Source of the DNA: Mixophyes australis | Taxonomy: Eukaryota; Chordata; Amphibia; Anura; Limnodynastidae | DNA: 64,000 bases | Direction: 5' to 3' | NCBI GenBank assembly: GCA_036250195.1 | Contig: JAVHZZ010000004.1 | Span: forward strand, 163,968,869-164,032,868 | The notes under the pieces: generated by a model | What the model was told of the DNA's origin: nothing | The model's input: the letters and a program-made list of their open reading frames with translations, nothing else | Databases searched by the model: none | Program-made: the position numbers and the translations under genes | In this document: in pieces, positions 1-11,308 of the stretch | How positions within the stretch are numbered: position 1 is the first letter of the stretch | How the letters are laid out: every line of letters starts with the position of its first letter

Positions 1-444
1 AATGTAAGGAGAAAATGGCGCTGATGGTATAAATACTCAAAGTCTACAAAGTCAATTATAAGTGTAGCATCAAAATGTCCTCAGAGTTAAATAATGATGT
101 AACATCAAACGACCAAAACTCCGGAAATAATGATGATGATGTTATTCTTCTATACTTGATCCAATCCTCTAATATTGATCTCATAGATGAACATGAAAAA
201 AAAACGAAGAAACATACATAGCGTAACCTGTAAATTCCGATGTAACACAGGAAGCTATCCCTATAATGCCCGTGTATAGATAATAGTACACATGCACCAC
301 GTGATAGGGGAAAATTTCCTTACCCCTTAAGGGTGTACACTTACTAGAAGTAGTGAAATTTCAAGCATTGAAACAAACAGAAAATGCTCCTCCTGTGACA
401 AACTCCTTCAAATACGAATATCCACTCCATCAAAATTGGAACCG
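1..444. other. no recognisable feature
   Basis: AT-rich single-copy-looking DNA. I see no open frame of note, tRNA-like box or terminal repeat here. Short poly(A) runs and one GATGAT stretch near 130 are the only low-complexity features. Confidence 0.5.
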
Positions 445-1260
445 GAGAAGGGAAAAAAATATATGCTTTATTTATACAAGGTCAAGACATGAAACTGGCA
501 TCAAGGGGGTTCACAAATAACGGTAAATAAATAGCAAGAATTTCAAATGGGATGCAAGATCAGAGCATAATGCAGGAAATGCCAAAAAAATTGTTAAAAT
601 AACTGACTTAATTTTTAGGAGGTCATAGAGGGGAAAAGAAAAGAAAGAGGAGCTGGGTGGGGTAGCTAATTTCCAAAAGAGAAGACGCAAATAGTAAATA
701 GAAAAAGAGAGCAGAGGGAGGACAAAGAGGATCAAGAAAAGGGGGAGTGAGCTTGTAAAAGAGAAAGCCATGGGTCCCATACCTTGGGAAAAGATTTTGA
801 GGAGATATTGAGAATACTGGTCATAAACTCCATGCTTTGAACCTGTCAAACCCTGTTAATTATAGTCTAGAGGAATGGGGGCCTTTCTGTCACCAGTCCA
901 CCACAAGTTGGCAAGTGGCTGCTGAAAGTATATGTCTAATTAGCTTGTTCTGATAATGGGTCTCCAAGGGTAGGAGGTAAAATTTAGTTTTGAGAGGCAC
1001 ATCTACCTGGAGGATGCCTGTATCAGGTATTTGATATCTACCCAGAAGCGGGCCAGCTGAGGATATGTCCAGGAGCAAGGGTATGGGGCAATAACAACAA
1101 AACACCAAGTTTTGCAGAGCAGTGCAAAAATGAGATTTCATTTTGTGAAGGGAAATTATTGAAATGAAATGGTGGAGAGGGCACAATTTTAAAGATGTTC
1201 CTTACATTGTGGAAGGTTATATGGAAGGAACCCTCCGCACTAGACACCAATAGTGCTCAT
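445..1260 (-). mobile_element. decayed L1-like LINE 3' end
   Basis: Read on the minus strand, this segment has short, frame-broken stretches such as YLLPLETHYQNKLIRHIL that resemble the last part of a vertebrate L1 ORF2. They are followed by a pyrimidine-rich tail and an AATAAA-like signal (plus strand TTTATT near 470) at the presumed 3' end. Stops fall in every frame, so nothing can be made from it. The assignment rests on recalled resemblance of the C-terminal LINE text only. No RT motif is present and no target duplication was found. It could be another old repeat. Confidence 0.35.
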
Positions 1261-3661
1261 AAAAATCACCCAATGCCACATTTAATTCATGTCAGATATT
1301 GTATATCACTTTTTATCTGTGTAGCTGGGTGTTTCCTCAGTAGTATAAACAGATTATGGTAGGAGAAGAAAATAACTACTGTTGTGGAAGGGTATATAGT
1401 CCTTTTTCCCCCTCAAAACCATTTTAATTTAGAACCAATTCTGAGCTGGTGAGTCCAGATCCCTCTAGTTGCACTTTGGTGGAGATGCGCTTTTCTAGGC
1501 AAATTTTTCCCAATTTACAAAACAAACGTTTTAACACCCACAAAAATGTTACATATAATGAAAGCAGCCCAAATATTGTCCCTCGTGAGTAATTTTATTC
1601 AATGAAAGGGGTGGCTCTAAAGTAGGAGTTTAGACTTTGACATGACATTTGTACCTTTGCACAGCGTCCTTCCTCAGATATTTTCTTCCCTGTAAATCTA
1701 GACACACTTCTAGCTTGTGCAGGCATCTCTTAAGAGCAGAGAATAGGTGTGCATCTTGAACTGCGCTAGAGGACCATCTTCATAAATAAAGTCCGCTGGC
1801 ATGTACTTAACAAATAGGATCATGATGATGCCGACTATGGCACAGTGGTAGTAACCCAAATAAAAAAAGGCAAATGGAACTGAGGGGAAATAAGATTACA
1901 GATATCTGCAACTTTGCAATGTTCTGTTCTGCTTTGTCTGTATCTGACCTTCCGTGGAATTTGTGAAATTGGGAACCCTGAGCAAATATCTGACAAATTC
2001 TGAAAGCTGAAGCAAGCTTAGGTGTGTGTCCCCATAGCTATTTGCTCCCAATAACACACAGTGAGAAAGACATGTGGATATTTAGATAATCGCTCAAAGC
2101 AAAATCAGCTGTTATTAGTTTGGGTGCAGGGGGAGCTGCTTTGGAGTAAAAGGGTTAGCAAAGAGTGGAGAATATTATAAGAAGCAGCTGTTAGGCCACT
2201 ATAGGGTACGGTTTGATTTAGGCTGCATGGGAACACGGCCAGCGCTACCATTAGGCAGCTTTAGGCAAATGGATAGGGCTGGACTCTGGGGTGGCAGCAC
2301 AGTGGCCGAGTAAACACTTTTAATAATGTCACTGAATGAGGCACTATTAGTTAACTTAATGCAGGTGGTGCGATTGCCCAGGACACAACACCCTCTCTTT
2401 ATACACACTTGTGTGAGAATAGCTGGTGGGCAGCAGGGTACATGGCAGTACATAACATGTGTGTTATAACATTGAAATCCTGCTTTTGCTCCTGGGCAGA
2501 AGTTGCGCCTGGACAGCATTCTGCATCAGAGCATCTGGACTGCAGCCTTGACAGCCAGCCAGGAGGAGGTAAGAGTTATAATTTTTATTTTACAAATGTC
2601 AAATGTGTAAGGTCTAATAACTGGGTATTGGGGGGAAGTGGGGTTGTCTTAAGCTTTGGCAACCTAGCGGATTAAGATTTGGGATCAGGGACTAGCCACT
2701 AGTCTAGTGTCACTAGTAAGATTTAGTAATTCAAGCAAGTGTTCATACTCTAATGAGCTAAAATTAATTGCTATCAGCCAGAAAAATGGCTTAGAGGGAT
2801 GGTATAAATGTTAATATTAGGCCTAGTAACCTGTAGTTGGTTCCAAAGTGATGAAGTTATAGCAAACATCTCATATGAACAACTTTTTCATTGGCAAAAT
2901 TTGTATTTGCAAATTACCTGCAAGTATTTGTACATGTGTGGATCATAAACTTTAAAGTTATAAATGAAAAAATACAGTTTGAAAACTCATGCTGCAATCT
3001 TCACAATAAAATACTACAGAGAAACCATTCCTCCAGAGCATTATAAAATAAATCAAATATAAAAGTTAAAGAAAAACATCACTCAGTATTAAGTCATTTA
3101 CACCATGAAATTCATGTATTCTATAGAATTTAATTAATATTTACATTATAACTTGTCTTTAATACATAATGCTCTAGTGATTCCTTAATTGCACAACCTG
3201 CAAATGACAGTGTAACAATTTTGCTAGTTAATGAGAAATCGCAGTAATCCAGCATTACATTGCCCCTCTTGTGATGGACTATTGGGGCTTATTGCTTCCT
3301 TATTCCTGACTATGATCTCACTACATTTTCCTTCCATATTCCTTCCATGTGACCACTTCCTTTGTCAACAAATATAAATGCATGTGGTACACAAACAGAT
3401 GAATTAGATCTATGCTTGTGGATAATGATACTGTGTCTGCCATTGGTTGTGCTATAATATAAAAAATACTACTGTATGAGAGTTAGGAATACTGATTTTC
3501 AGTCCTATACACGTTTCCTTCTGTCCTGCTGCATTTACCTTTTATCTGTTTTGTCCTATTTGCTTTCTACTTGATGCAAATTATTTACACTTTGTAAGTT
3601 TTCAGCCCAGGTCATTAGTGACCTTGTGCCCTTTGGAGCATGCTATGTAACATAAATGTAA
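1261..3661. other. mostly unique DNA, no gene recognised
   Basis: About 2.4 kb without a convincing gene. Open frames are short and occur on both strands. The only structured item is a possible 69-bp exon at 2500-2568, listed separately. The rest is AT-rich, with no terminal repeats or tandem arrays visible by eye. Confidence 0.45.
2500..2568 (+). other. candidate internal exon (weak)
   Basis: A pyrimidine-rich tract ends in GGGCAG at 2494-2499, followed by 69 bases (23 sense codons, reading KLRLDSILHQSIW and onward) and then GAG|GTAAGA at 2569, a good splice donor. I do not recognise the peptide. Acceptor and donor matches of this quality also arise by chance in a region this size, and no partner exon was found. 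Confidence 0.18.
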
Positions 3662-3787
3662 GTACATGTTAGAGATGGGCGGGCTCGGTTCCCCGAGATC
3701 CGAATTCAACCGAATTTAGGGTATCCAAGTACCGAGCCGAGTACGCTTGGTACTCTCCCTCCCATTCGCTTTCGAAATCGGGGCAAA

Positions 3788-3879
3788 ACGTCATTGTGAC
3801 GTATTCGTTTTTCTGAGCTCCGATCTCGCGAGATTTAAAAAGCATAAATACCCGCCTCCACAGCAATCCATCGCCATTT
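3788..3879 (+). promoter_or_regulatory. hAT-A1 promoter-like motif cluster
   Basis: In order: inverted CRE-like half-sites ACGTCA (3788-3793) and TGACGT (3797-3802), the palindrome TCTCGCGAGA (3824-3833), a TATA-like CATAAATA (3843-3850) and CGCCATTT (3872-3879), a YY1-like core in reverse. The same order occurs in hAT-A2 and in part in hAT-B1 and B3. TCTCGCGAGA is the known vertebrate CGCG promoter element bound by BANP. Promoter use is inferred from conservation and position upstream of the transposase start. Confidence 0.5.
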
Positions 3880-4011
3880 GACAGAGGGAGAGAACAGGGT
3901 TAGGTCACACTGGCTATATCAGCGCAGGGACAGTGATTGATTGCATTAAACAGCATTGAAAGCTTAATACCAGATTGTTACAGGAGTAAGAGAAGAGAGG
4001 AGGGTTTTTTG

Positions 4012-4256
4012 TTCAGTTTCTGGCACTCCAAGTGCTATTGGGGTGTTCCCCATTATTTGGCAGAAATTTATCTGGCTGTGAAAAAAGAACTATATTGCAG
4101 CACTTTAATAAGAAATATATTTATATATTTAGCACTTCCATTTGCTTTTGGGGTGTACCCCATTATTTTGCAGAAATGTATCTGGCTGTGAAAGAAGAAC
4201 TATATTGCAGCAGTGTCAAAAACAATTTGTAGCACTACAAGTGCTTTGGGCTCAGA
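4012..4256 (+). repeat. tandem leader units of hAT-A1
   Basis: About two and a half imperfect units of roughly 105-110 bp. Each has a variant of GCACTACAAGTGCTTTGGGG, then CCCCATTATT, then CTGGCTGTGAAA and a GCAGCAGT-like end. hAT-A2 has about seven and a half of the same unit, so copy number in the leader varies between family members. Confidence 0.75.
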
Positions 4257-7200
4257 ATGGATTCAAAGCAGTCCACATATGAGCAAAATGAGCAACCAGG
4301 TTCTGTCACCAGTCCTGATGGTAGTGTTCATCTAGGAAAGGCGATGTCAAACTACACCGTTATTTGAAATTATCCAAAAAAACACACACCAAATTTTTTT
4401 TTACGGTGTTGAAGCGAAAACAAAGTCTAACTGAGGAAAAGTTAACTGTCGATAAAAAAAAAATTGAGTGGTGCACAACTACTGTTACTCGTCAAAGCCG
4501 AGCTGCAAGAAAACAGTGAGGCATTAGAGGATAATGTTTGCTCTGAATCAGAAATTACACAAATCCCTGTGGAGAGTCCTTCCAACAGTGGGATGTCTAA
4601 TTGTGAGCATTCTGTTAGTGTACCCATAAAGAAGGGCCCTTTCAGCAGTTCTGCTGATGTGTGCCTGAACAGCCCGAGTGTAGCCGGTGATACACCAATT
4701 GAGAATGCCACTTTGGAATTACAGGAGGATGAGGGGGAGATTTGTGTAGGCAACGAGGGCGCTAATGAGGATGTTGATGAGGATGAGGTTGTTTGTGTAA
4801 GTCCTGCACCAGTGGCAACAGTTCTGGCACGTGACAAGAAAAAGGCCATTGTCATGCCTGGCCATAAAACAAAAAAATCCACTTCTTATGTGTGGAATTA
4901 TTTCTACCCAAATCCAGACAACAATTGTATAGCCATTTGTAGTGTATGTCAAGCCACAGTCAGTCGAGGGAGGCACCTTAACCATCTTGGAAACTCGTCT
5001 ATGTTACGCCATTTAACTAGAGTTCATGGAAAGTGTTGGGAAAAGCTGAACAATCTTCCCAAAAAAAAAACAGCACTCCATCATCAGCTTAGACCCTCCG
5101 GTCACCGACATCCCGACGGCTACAAAATACACCCACCACACCATCCTCATCAATATCCTCAGTAGCGCTCGGAGTTAGCCCTGCATCCCATTTATTAAGG
5201 CTGGATGACTCCTGCACTCTAATTGATTCCTCAGAAAAAAGCGTTAGTCCCACTGCTGCTGCTGTTGCTGCTGCTGGGGGTGAATCGCCAGCCCAGAGGC
5301 AGGTCAAGAAAATGAGCAGTCCTACATTTCAGCAATTAACTGTGAAACAATCATTTGCTAGTGGAAGCAAATATGACAGCAGTCACCCAGTCGCCAAGCG
5401 AATCACAGACGCCATGGCTGCAATGTTAGTGTTAGATTTACGTCCAATCTCCACAATAAACGCAGCTAGTTTTTCACAGTTAATTAAGGTTTTATGTCCG
5501 AGTTACAGAAATCCATTGCGACACCATTTTTCCCGTAAAGCTATTCCACAACTATACCAAAAAGTGTGTAAAAATGTAGAGATTGCGCTGAAAAATGCCA
5601 TTCTGCCCACTGTCCACATAACCACAGATATGTGGACGAGTGGAAGTGGCCAAACCAAAGACTATATGACTGTGACAGCCCAATGGGTTGGTCATTCACC
5701 TTCACCAGCAGGAACAGCAGCAGCATGTACACCACTATGTAACATTTGTCACAGGCAGGCCACTCTTTGTATCACCGGATTCACTAACAGGCATACAGCT
5801 GACAATTTGTTACGCAAACTAAGAGATGTGATTGATACATGGCTTATACCACTTGGACTCTCCCCAGTATATGTCATTTCTGATAACGCCAACAATATAG
5901 TGCGAGCATTACAGCTGGGTGATTTCCATCACATTCCCTGTTTTGCTCACACCATCAACTTGGTGGTGCAGAGCTTCCTACGAAATAACCGTGAGGTGCA
6001 GGAGATGCTTTCGGTGGCCCGTAAAATTTCAGGCCATTTCAGGCATTCAGCCACAGCATGTACGAGATTGCAGCAGCTCCAAGAGCAGTTTAACTTGCCC
6101 TGCCACCAACTTAAGCAAGAGGTGGTAACTAGGTGGAATTCCACCCTGTACATGCTTCAGAGGATGGGGGAACAGCGCAAAGCCATCCAAGCATATTGTA
6201 CAAGCCATGACATTGGGAAAGGAGGGGGGATGTATTTCAGTCTTGCACAGTGGGGAATCCTTTCAGTGCTGTGCAAGGTGCTGAAACCATTTGAAGTTGT
6301 GACATGTGAGGTGAGTGCAGACTCTGCTAGTTTGAGCCAAGTCATTCCTTTAATTAGACTATTGGAAAAGCAGCTTGAGAAACTGAAGGAGGAGCTGAAA
6401 GCAAGCAATTCAGCAAAGTATGTTGGCCTTGTCGATCAAGTACTTCATTCGCTTCACAATGGTCCTCGAGTTATTAAGATTTTGAACTCGGATCAGTACG
6501 TTTTGGCCACTGAGCTTGATCCAAGGTTTAAGACCTACATTGAGTCTTTACTTGTAAATGAGCGAGATGTGAACTGTTGCAAGGAGCTATTGCTCAGCAA
6601 GTTGGCCGCTGAACTGGGCATCGGCTTGACTACGTGTCCTCCTTCACTTTCTCAAGCTGCTGCTGCTCGTAAAAAATTAAATTTCCAAAAAAGAAGCAGG
6701 GAAGACACAGGGGGCAGACCAGAACAATTTAACATCTGGGCTGGTTTGAAGGATTTTTCTAAAAAATGTGTCACCTTGCCCATAACTCCATCCAATACGA
6801 GTATAAACATACAAAGGATGGTGGAGGATTATTTTCAAGAGGTAATTGATATGGAAATGTCATACAGTCCCTTTCCTTACTGGGAGGAAAAGCAGGCCAT
6901 TTGGAAACCATGTACAAACTTGCTTTGCAATACCTAAGCTGCCCACCCTCCAGTGTGTACTCTGAACGAGTATTCAGTACTGCCGGGAACTTAGTCAGTG
7001 ATCGCCGTAGAAGGTTACTTCCCAAAAATGTGGAGAAAATGATGTTTATAAAAATGAACTACATCTTCCACGAGGAAGGCCTTCACCATCCAAGACATCC
7101 AAGCACTGACTGTTCTCTAATGGCGGATTCAAGCGGCGATGAATTGATAATAAACAATAAAAAAGGTAGAAAAATAGCACAGACTTTGATACAGGGCTGC

Positions 7201-8003
7201 CTGTGCACGGATACTCCAATCCACAAAGGAGTATACAAATTCAATCTATACAACAACCACAAACCCGTCACATATGGCGCCTAGTACCAATCAAACATAT
7301 GTTCAGTCCTTTCGTATTGGATGTATATAACATATATAAGCTTTCATATAGTCCAGTATTATAAAAAAACTTCTAGATGTAGTATCTCCACATAGGTAGA
7401 TTTTATGCTGTGTTCATCTAGTTTCATCCGAATTCACATGAGAAATCCCTTAGGGAAATGCACTTACCAGACGTAGGTAGTACTACAGCATGTAACACTT
7501 CTCGGTGATCGTTCTTTGAATTTAATCAACAGCTCAATGTGGGATACTCGCAGTGGCTTCTATTCCTGTAGCTCCGATCACTCCAATCATCAGACAGGAA
7601 AGACAAACGGCGGACGGTCACTCCCTCTGACTCCTCGCCGATCCACAACTCTGTGGACTTTGCACTGATTTCTCTGATGCAGATATCTTCCGTATGATCC
7701 TCTAATGATCATATACTGGAATATCACCGGTATCTCTTAGTGGAAATCCGTCAGGTATGTGTATAGGCAGGGAAATATAAGAACATGCTAATAGTGCATT
7801 AACTTTAACATAAAACAGTTTATTCAATATGCAAACACATACATGCTTTTCAATACAATAAAAATCCACTCGAGTCTCCTCATTCGATGTACCCTTACCC
7901 GCATAAGATAGAACATATGCAATATATCAATCATCCATAGAATCGCCTGCAACTCTTAGGAATGAAGGTATATGGTGAGGGACACCCGCTCCTAAACCTC
8001 TAG

Positions 8004-8044
8004 CCAATGCGTTTCGATTCAGACTGAATCTTTCTCAAGGCTTG
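8004..8044 (-). other. hammerhead-ribozyme-like hairpin, decayed
   Basis: On the minus strand: CCTTGAGAAAG, a self-complementary stem (GATTC / GAATC) and CGAAACGC. Penelope-like elements are known to carry minimal hammerhead motifs of the form CTGATGA, stem II, GAAACG. Here the second core box (GAAACG) is intact but the first reads CTTGAGA, so cleavage is doubtful. Confidence 0.4.
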
Positions 8045-8664
8045 TATGAGGTAAGTTCTTGCTGTCTATTTAGGCTGATCGATGTTCCGTCTGCAGGTGT
8101 TCAGTATTAACTATGAACACTCCCTGCAACATAAATTCAGCTTCTTTGTTCTAATATAGATGAATTTGGTTAGACATTTATAAACTATAGGCTAATCGGA
8201 GGTCCGTCTGCGGGTGTTTAGTGTTAAATATTAAATATGAACATTCCCCGTAGTCTATAATATAGCTTCTTTGTTAGGTATAGAAGTAAAGCGGACCCAA
8301 TCTCAGTAAAAACCTGGATATATATATGAGTCTATACTCTTAATATATTTATACGAAAAGGAAGATATAGTTGTACAGAAATAATTAAAATATGTGTGTT
8401 ACAAAAGGGAAGGAAAGGCGTTACTAATATGGTGGATCCGCAGATAAGGACAAATCCCATAGAATCTATGAATCTAATCTAATAAAAAATTCACATATGT
8501 AATAATAAAAATGCAAACCGAACGTAGGTAAAATAAAATGATGGTCTTTGCATTCTATATTCAAAATTTACATGTAGATTAAGACTGGAACAGGGTATCA
8601 TAACTTCAATATAGATTACCAGTATAATGGGATGGGATGACATGTCTACAATAAGTTAGACTTA

Positions 8665-8852
8665 GGGGTAAATGTATGAACATGCGGGTTCTTCAACACC
8701 CGCATGTTCAGCGTGCTCGGCGATTAAATTTCAAGCGGCGCTGCCTTGTAAAGGGAAGTTTCACTTTACAACGCAGCGCCGCTTGAAATTTAATCGCCGA
8801 ACACGCTGAACACGCGGGTGTTGAAGAACCCGCATGTTCATACATTTACCCC
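8665..8852. mobile_element. Harbinger-type MITE, near-perfect fold-back
   Basis: A 188-bp element starting GGGGTAAATG and ending CATTTACCCC, flanked by TTA on both sides (8662-8664 and 8853-8855), the target duplication of PIF/Harbinger elements. The two arms are about 88 bp with only a handful of mismatches. Each arm also contains its own hairpin, GAACATGCGGGT paired with ACCCGCATGTTC. It sits inside the Penelope-like insertion, so it is a third level of nesting. Confidence 0.8.
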
Positions 8853-9458
8853 TTAGTCTGTGTCTATCAAAAATGCCTACCTATTATAGAACCCCTGGGT
8901 TTAAGTGATAATACATACCAAATATACAATATATATACAATTAGCCATACCTTTCATAAACATATAGCTCGAGGGAAAGTAAGTAGTATATAACCTATCT
9001 ACTCGAGTCTAAAATACTTATGTGGGGATGGATATACAGCTGGGGATAACATATCTAATATATATCACAGATAACTTTATTCACATCTAGAAGTTTTTTA
9101 TAATACTGGACTATATGAAAGCTTATATATGTTATATACATCCAATACGAAAGGACTGAACATATGTTTGATTGGTACTAGGCGCCATATGTGACGGCGA
9201 TGAATTGATAGTCTGTGATGATGACGTACACACTGATGAGGGTGAGGATGAAGCTGAAGATGATGATGATAACATCTTTTTAAAACTTTCTATGTAAGTG
9301 TAGGGTGCAATCTACCCCCAAAGAGGAAAGGGACTTGTGGCATTTCCATATCACGTACCGTCTTGAAAGGCTGCTGTTTTTGCAATTTCTCCTTAAGGGT
9401 AGGGTGTCATAGACAGAGTGATCCCAAACTAACTGTCTTTTTTGTTGTCTATACATAT

Positions 9459-9460
<2 letters not shown>

Positions 9461-9489
<29 letters not shown>

Positions 9490-9512
9490 CCAGTTATTTA
9501 TATAGTGCCACT
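9461..9512 (-). mobile_element. 3' tail of SINE/L2, 5'-truncated
   Basis: A CATCATCAT run followed by the reverse complement of the shared SINE/L2 tail (GTGGCACTATATAAATAACTGG). Only about 50 bp remains, as expected from an extreme 5' truncation. Confidence 0.6.
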
Positions 9513-9774
9513 ATATGTGGGGATTTATATTGCTACGCAGCTGGTACCATATAGAATATGGGATATAGCAAGTGCGGGCTTATTGCCATGCAGCTGGTAC
9601 CATATATAATATGGTGTATATACCAAGCACGGGCTTGTTTTTTCTCTAATTACTATACATTGTTACTATGAAGCAAGTTGCTTCCATTAAACCTATTGGG
9701 CACAAATATGCATATTTGCAATACAACCTTTGTACCACTGAGCTTTAATTTATGAGATATTATGTGTATATTGC
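9513..9774. repeat. short tandem duplication in unassigned DNA
   Basis: GCAGCTGGTACCATATA recurs near 9537 and 9590 with similar text after it, ending in CGGGCTTG near 9580 and 9630. This is a roughly 53-bp imperfect duplication. The rest of the interval shows nothing. Confidence 0.5.
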
Positions 9775-10530
9775 TTATGCTAGGTACACACTACACGATT
9801 TTCGTTCAATAATCGGCTCAATCAGCCGACATACGACCGCTCGTTCAAAAGTCGGGTCAGTGTGTGCAGTGACACGATGGTCGAAAGTCTGCCCAAATGG
9901 ACGATTGTCGCCTCATTTGGTTGGTCGTACCGTTTAATATTTTCGTTCCAATCTCGTTTCCGTTGTGTAGTGTGTATAAACTTCCGTCCGATCCACAACA
10001 ATCCTCCGATACTTCCTCGACCTGGGGGCCTGTGTATGTAAATTTTTGATGTCTGTCCCAGTACATGTTTTGTATAGATGTATATTGCACCTGTCTGGCT
10101 GCAGACCATTACACTTGTATAAAGCACGTGTGTTATTACCCTTTGCGTCTATGTTGGCAATGTATTCATATTTACCCTTTATAAACTTTAACCTTTATAA
10201 ACTATTAAAGTTATAATAAACTTTATTAACTTATATTTGTGAAATACCCAGAATAAACCACACAGTGTTCATGTAACATTTTTATTGCAGGAAAAAAAAG
10301 TACAAAATTTTTTAAACACACAGGTGTCTGAAAGATCCGCATGAGACGTGAGTGCGCCCATACCAATCAGAGCGCAGAGTACTGCAGAGCACTGCAGAGT
10401 ATTATTTTTAGTATTTAGTATTTTTAAAGGTGCTACTGGTTTGTGGCAGAACAGGTCTTGATGTTGCTTGGGTTTCTATTCCCTTTGATTTCTTTATCTA
10501 TGAAACAACCAAATAAAAAATGTTTACCAT

Positions 10531-11308
10531 TTAACTTCTATATCTGTAATTTATATTCAACGACATAAATACTCTCATTTTCTCACCTTGCACACTGCTC
10601 GAGATCAGTTTATGTTTTGGTCCCTGTGGCGCAATCTCAATAATAGCGGGTTTAACCTCCATACATTCTGGAAAACAGGCGCCATTTTGGTTATTATAAC
10701 GGTACAGGTATGTGCCCAAAGCATTTAGCTGTCTACACATGTTCGCAGAAATACCTTCGTGTCGAACTTCTTTTATATATTTTTCTTTTTCAATTTTTTC
10801 TTGTTTGATAACAGGTGTAACATTAGTGGTATCAGTGGTATCTAAACAGGCCTTCTCACCGTAATTCTTCATTCTGACATAAAAAAATTAGGTCACAAAT
10901 TAGGCGTTTACATTGCTTTATGTGACACTAGAATGAAATAAAGTCCTTCAAGCAGGTACACTACATGTGCTACTGACCTTTTTTTTCAATATCGTTGTCG
11001 TTCTGGTCCAGTACTTTGACCATCATCTCCACCTCTCTTGGGCTCACTGGATTTGCTCTTTGCTCTTCTTGAGCATCTCCATCCCCCACCTTAACTTTTT
11101 CGAAATTTTTTGGCCCTTCCAGCACCATCTCTGACTCTGTCTACATCTCCATACCCGCAACCCCCACTGACACCTTCTCCTCACCCGCAACCCCCACTGA
11201 CACCTTCTCCTCACCCGCAACCCCCACTGACACCTTCTCCTCACCCGCAACCCCCACTGACACCTTCTCCTCACCCGCAACCCCCACTGACACTTGCTCA
11301 CTCGCCAT
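10531..11308 (-). pseudogene. broken two-exon gene inside the Harbinger-like element
   Basis: Minus strand. Exon 1 would start at the ATG at 11308-11306, run through about five 10-residue repeats (VSVGVAGEEK), meet an in-frame TAG just after them, and reach a donor at 10977 (AAG|GTCAGT). Exon 2 begins after a pyrimidine-rich TTTTTTTATGTCAG at 10874 and is open to 10531, including IKQEKIEKEKYIKEVRHEG and a cysteine-containing NGACFPECMEV. I do not recognise the product. Harbinger elements usually carry a second DNA-binding (Myb/MADF-like) protein beside the transposase, and this could be a relic of such a gene, but no domain signature is clear. The stop codon makes it non-functional as read. 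Confidence 0.4.
11151..11295. repeat. 30-bp minisatellite
   Basis: Nearly identical 30-bp units (core CCCCCACTGACACCTTCTCC), a little under five copies. The unit length is a multiple of three, so frames stay open on both strands. This explains the proline-rich plus frame and the arginine-rich minus frame as artefacts. On the minus strand it would form a 10-residue repeat in the gene above. Confidence 0.9.

Larger units (their letters stand above)
7150..9194 (-). mobile_element. Penelope-like insertion with inverted arms
   Basis: A 2045-bp insertion inside the hAT-A1 transposase, bounded by a perfect 16-bp direct duplication CGGCGATGAATTGATA (7134-7149 and 9195-9210). Near-identical inverted arms of about 113 bp lie at 7268-7380 and 9083-9194, the left one being 118 bp inside the left end. 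Near 8004-8044 is the minus-strand motif CTTGAGAAAG, a short stem and CGAAACGC, typical of Penelope-like pLTRs. A long variable target duplication fits target-primed retrotransposition rather than a cut-and-paste element. It also holds a roughly 110-bp imperfect duplication (8071-8168 and 8191-8285) and a nested MITE. There is no RT or GIY-YIG frame, so it is non-autonomous. Orientation follows the hairpin motif. Confidence 0.55.
4257..9297 (+). pseudogene. ZBED/hAT transposase pseudogene (hAT-A1)
   Basis: The product would be a hAT-superfamily transposase: N-terminal acidic region, BED zinc finger, RNase H-like catalytic core and C-terminal dimerisation region. The likely start is the ATG at 4257, placed as in hAT-A2. 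Visible pieces are 4464-5165 (BED finger with CSVC and a later HLTRVH), 5312-6937 (TTDMWTSGSG, ISDNANN, CFAHTINLVV, TRWNSTLYML) and 6901-7149 (SSVYSERVFSTAG). Damage: a stop after about 36 codons; loss of roughly 160 bp near 4465 relative to hAT-A2; a frameshift at the A-run near 5060; a one-base loss near 6908; and a Penelope-like insertion after codons SGDELI. The acidic tail resumes at 9211 and ends at TAA 9295-9297. It is closely similar in order and motifs to the intact hAT-B1 protein but clearly a different subfamily. Confidence 0.85.
3670..9455 (+). mobile_element. hAT-A1, broken ZBED-type hAT transposon
   Basis: The left end TAGAGATGGGC at 3670 matches the left end of hAT-A2 (43703), and homology with that copy continues for several hundred bases. 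From there run a promoter-like segment, a tandem leader, a transposase pseudogene and an acidic tail. A Penelope-like element at 7150-9194 splits it. The sequence at 9288-9340 still matches the tail side of hAT-A2, but no right terminal repeat or partner for the left-hand 8-bp flank GTACATGT (3662-3669) is visible, so the right end is lost or truncated near the SINE tail at 9461. The right boundary is approximate. The copy is non-autonomous through frameshifts and insertion. Confidence 0.8.

Noticed and set aside
10052..10062. Right target duplication of hAT-A1 (AGTACATGTT)
   Set aside because: Matches the left flank but has no terminal repeat beside it and lies inside the Harbinger-like element, so it is chance.
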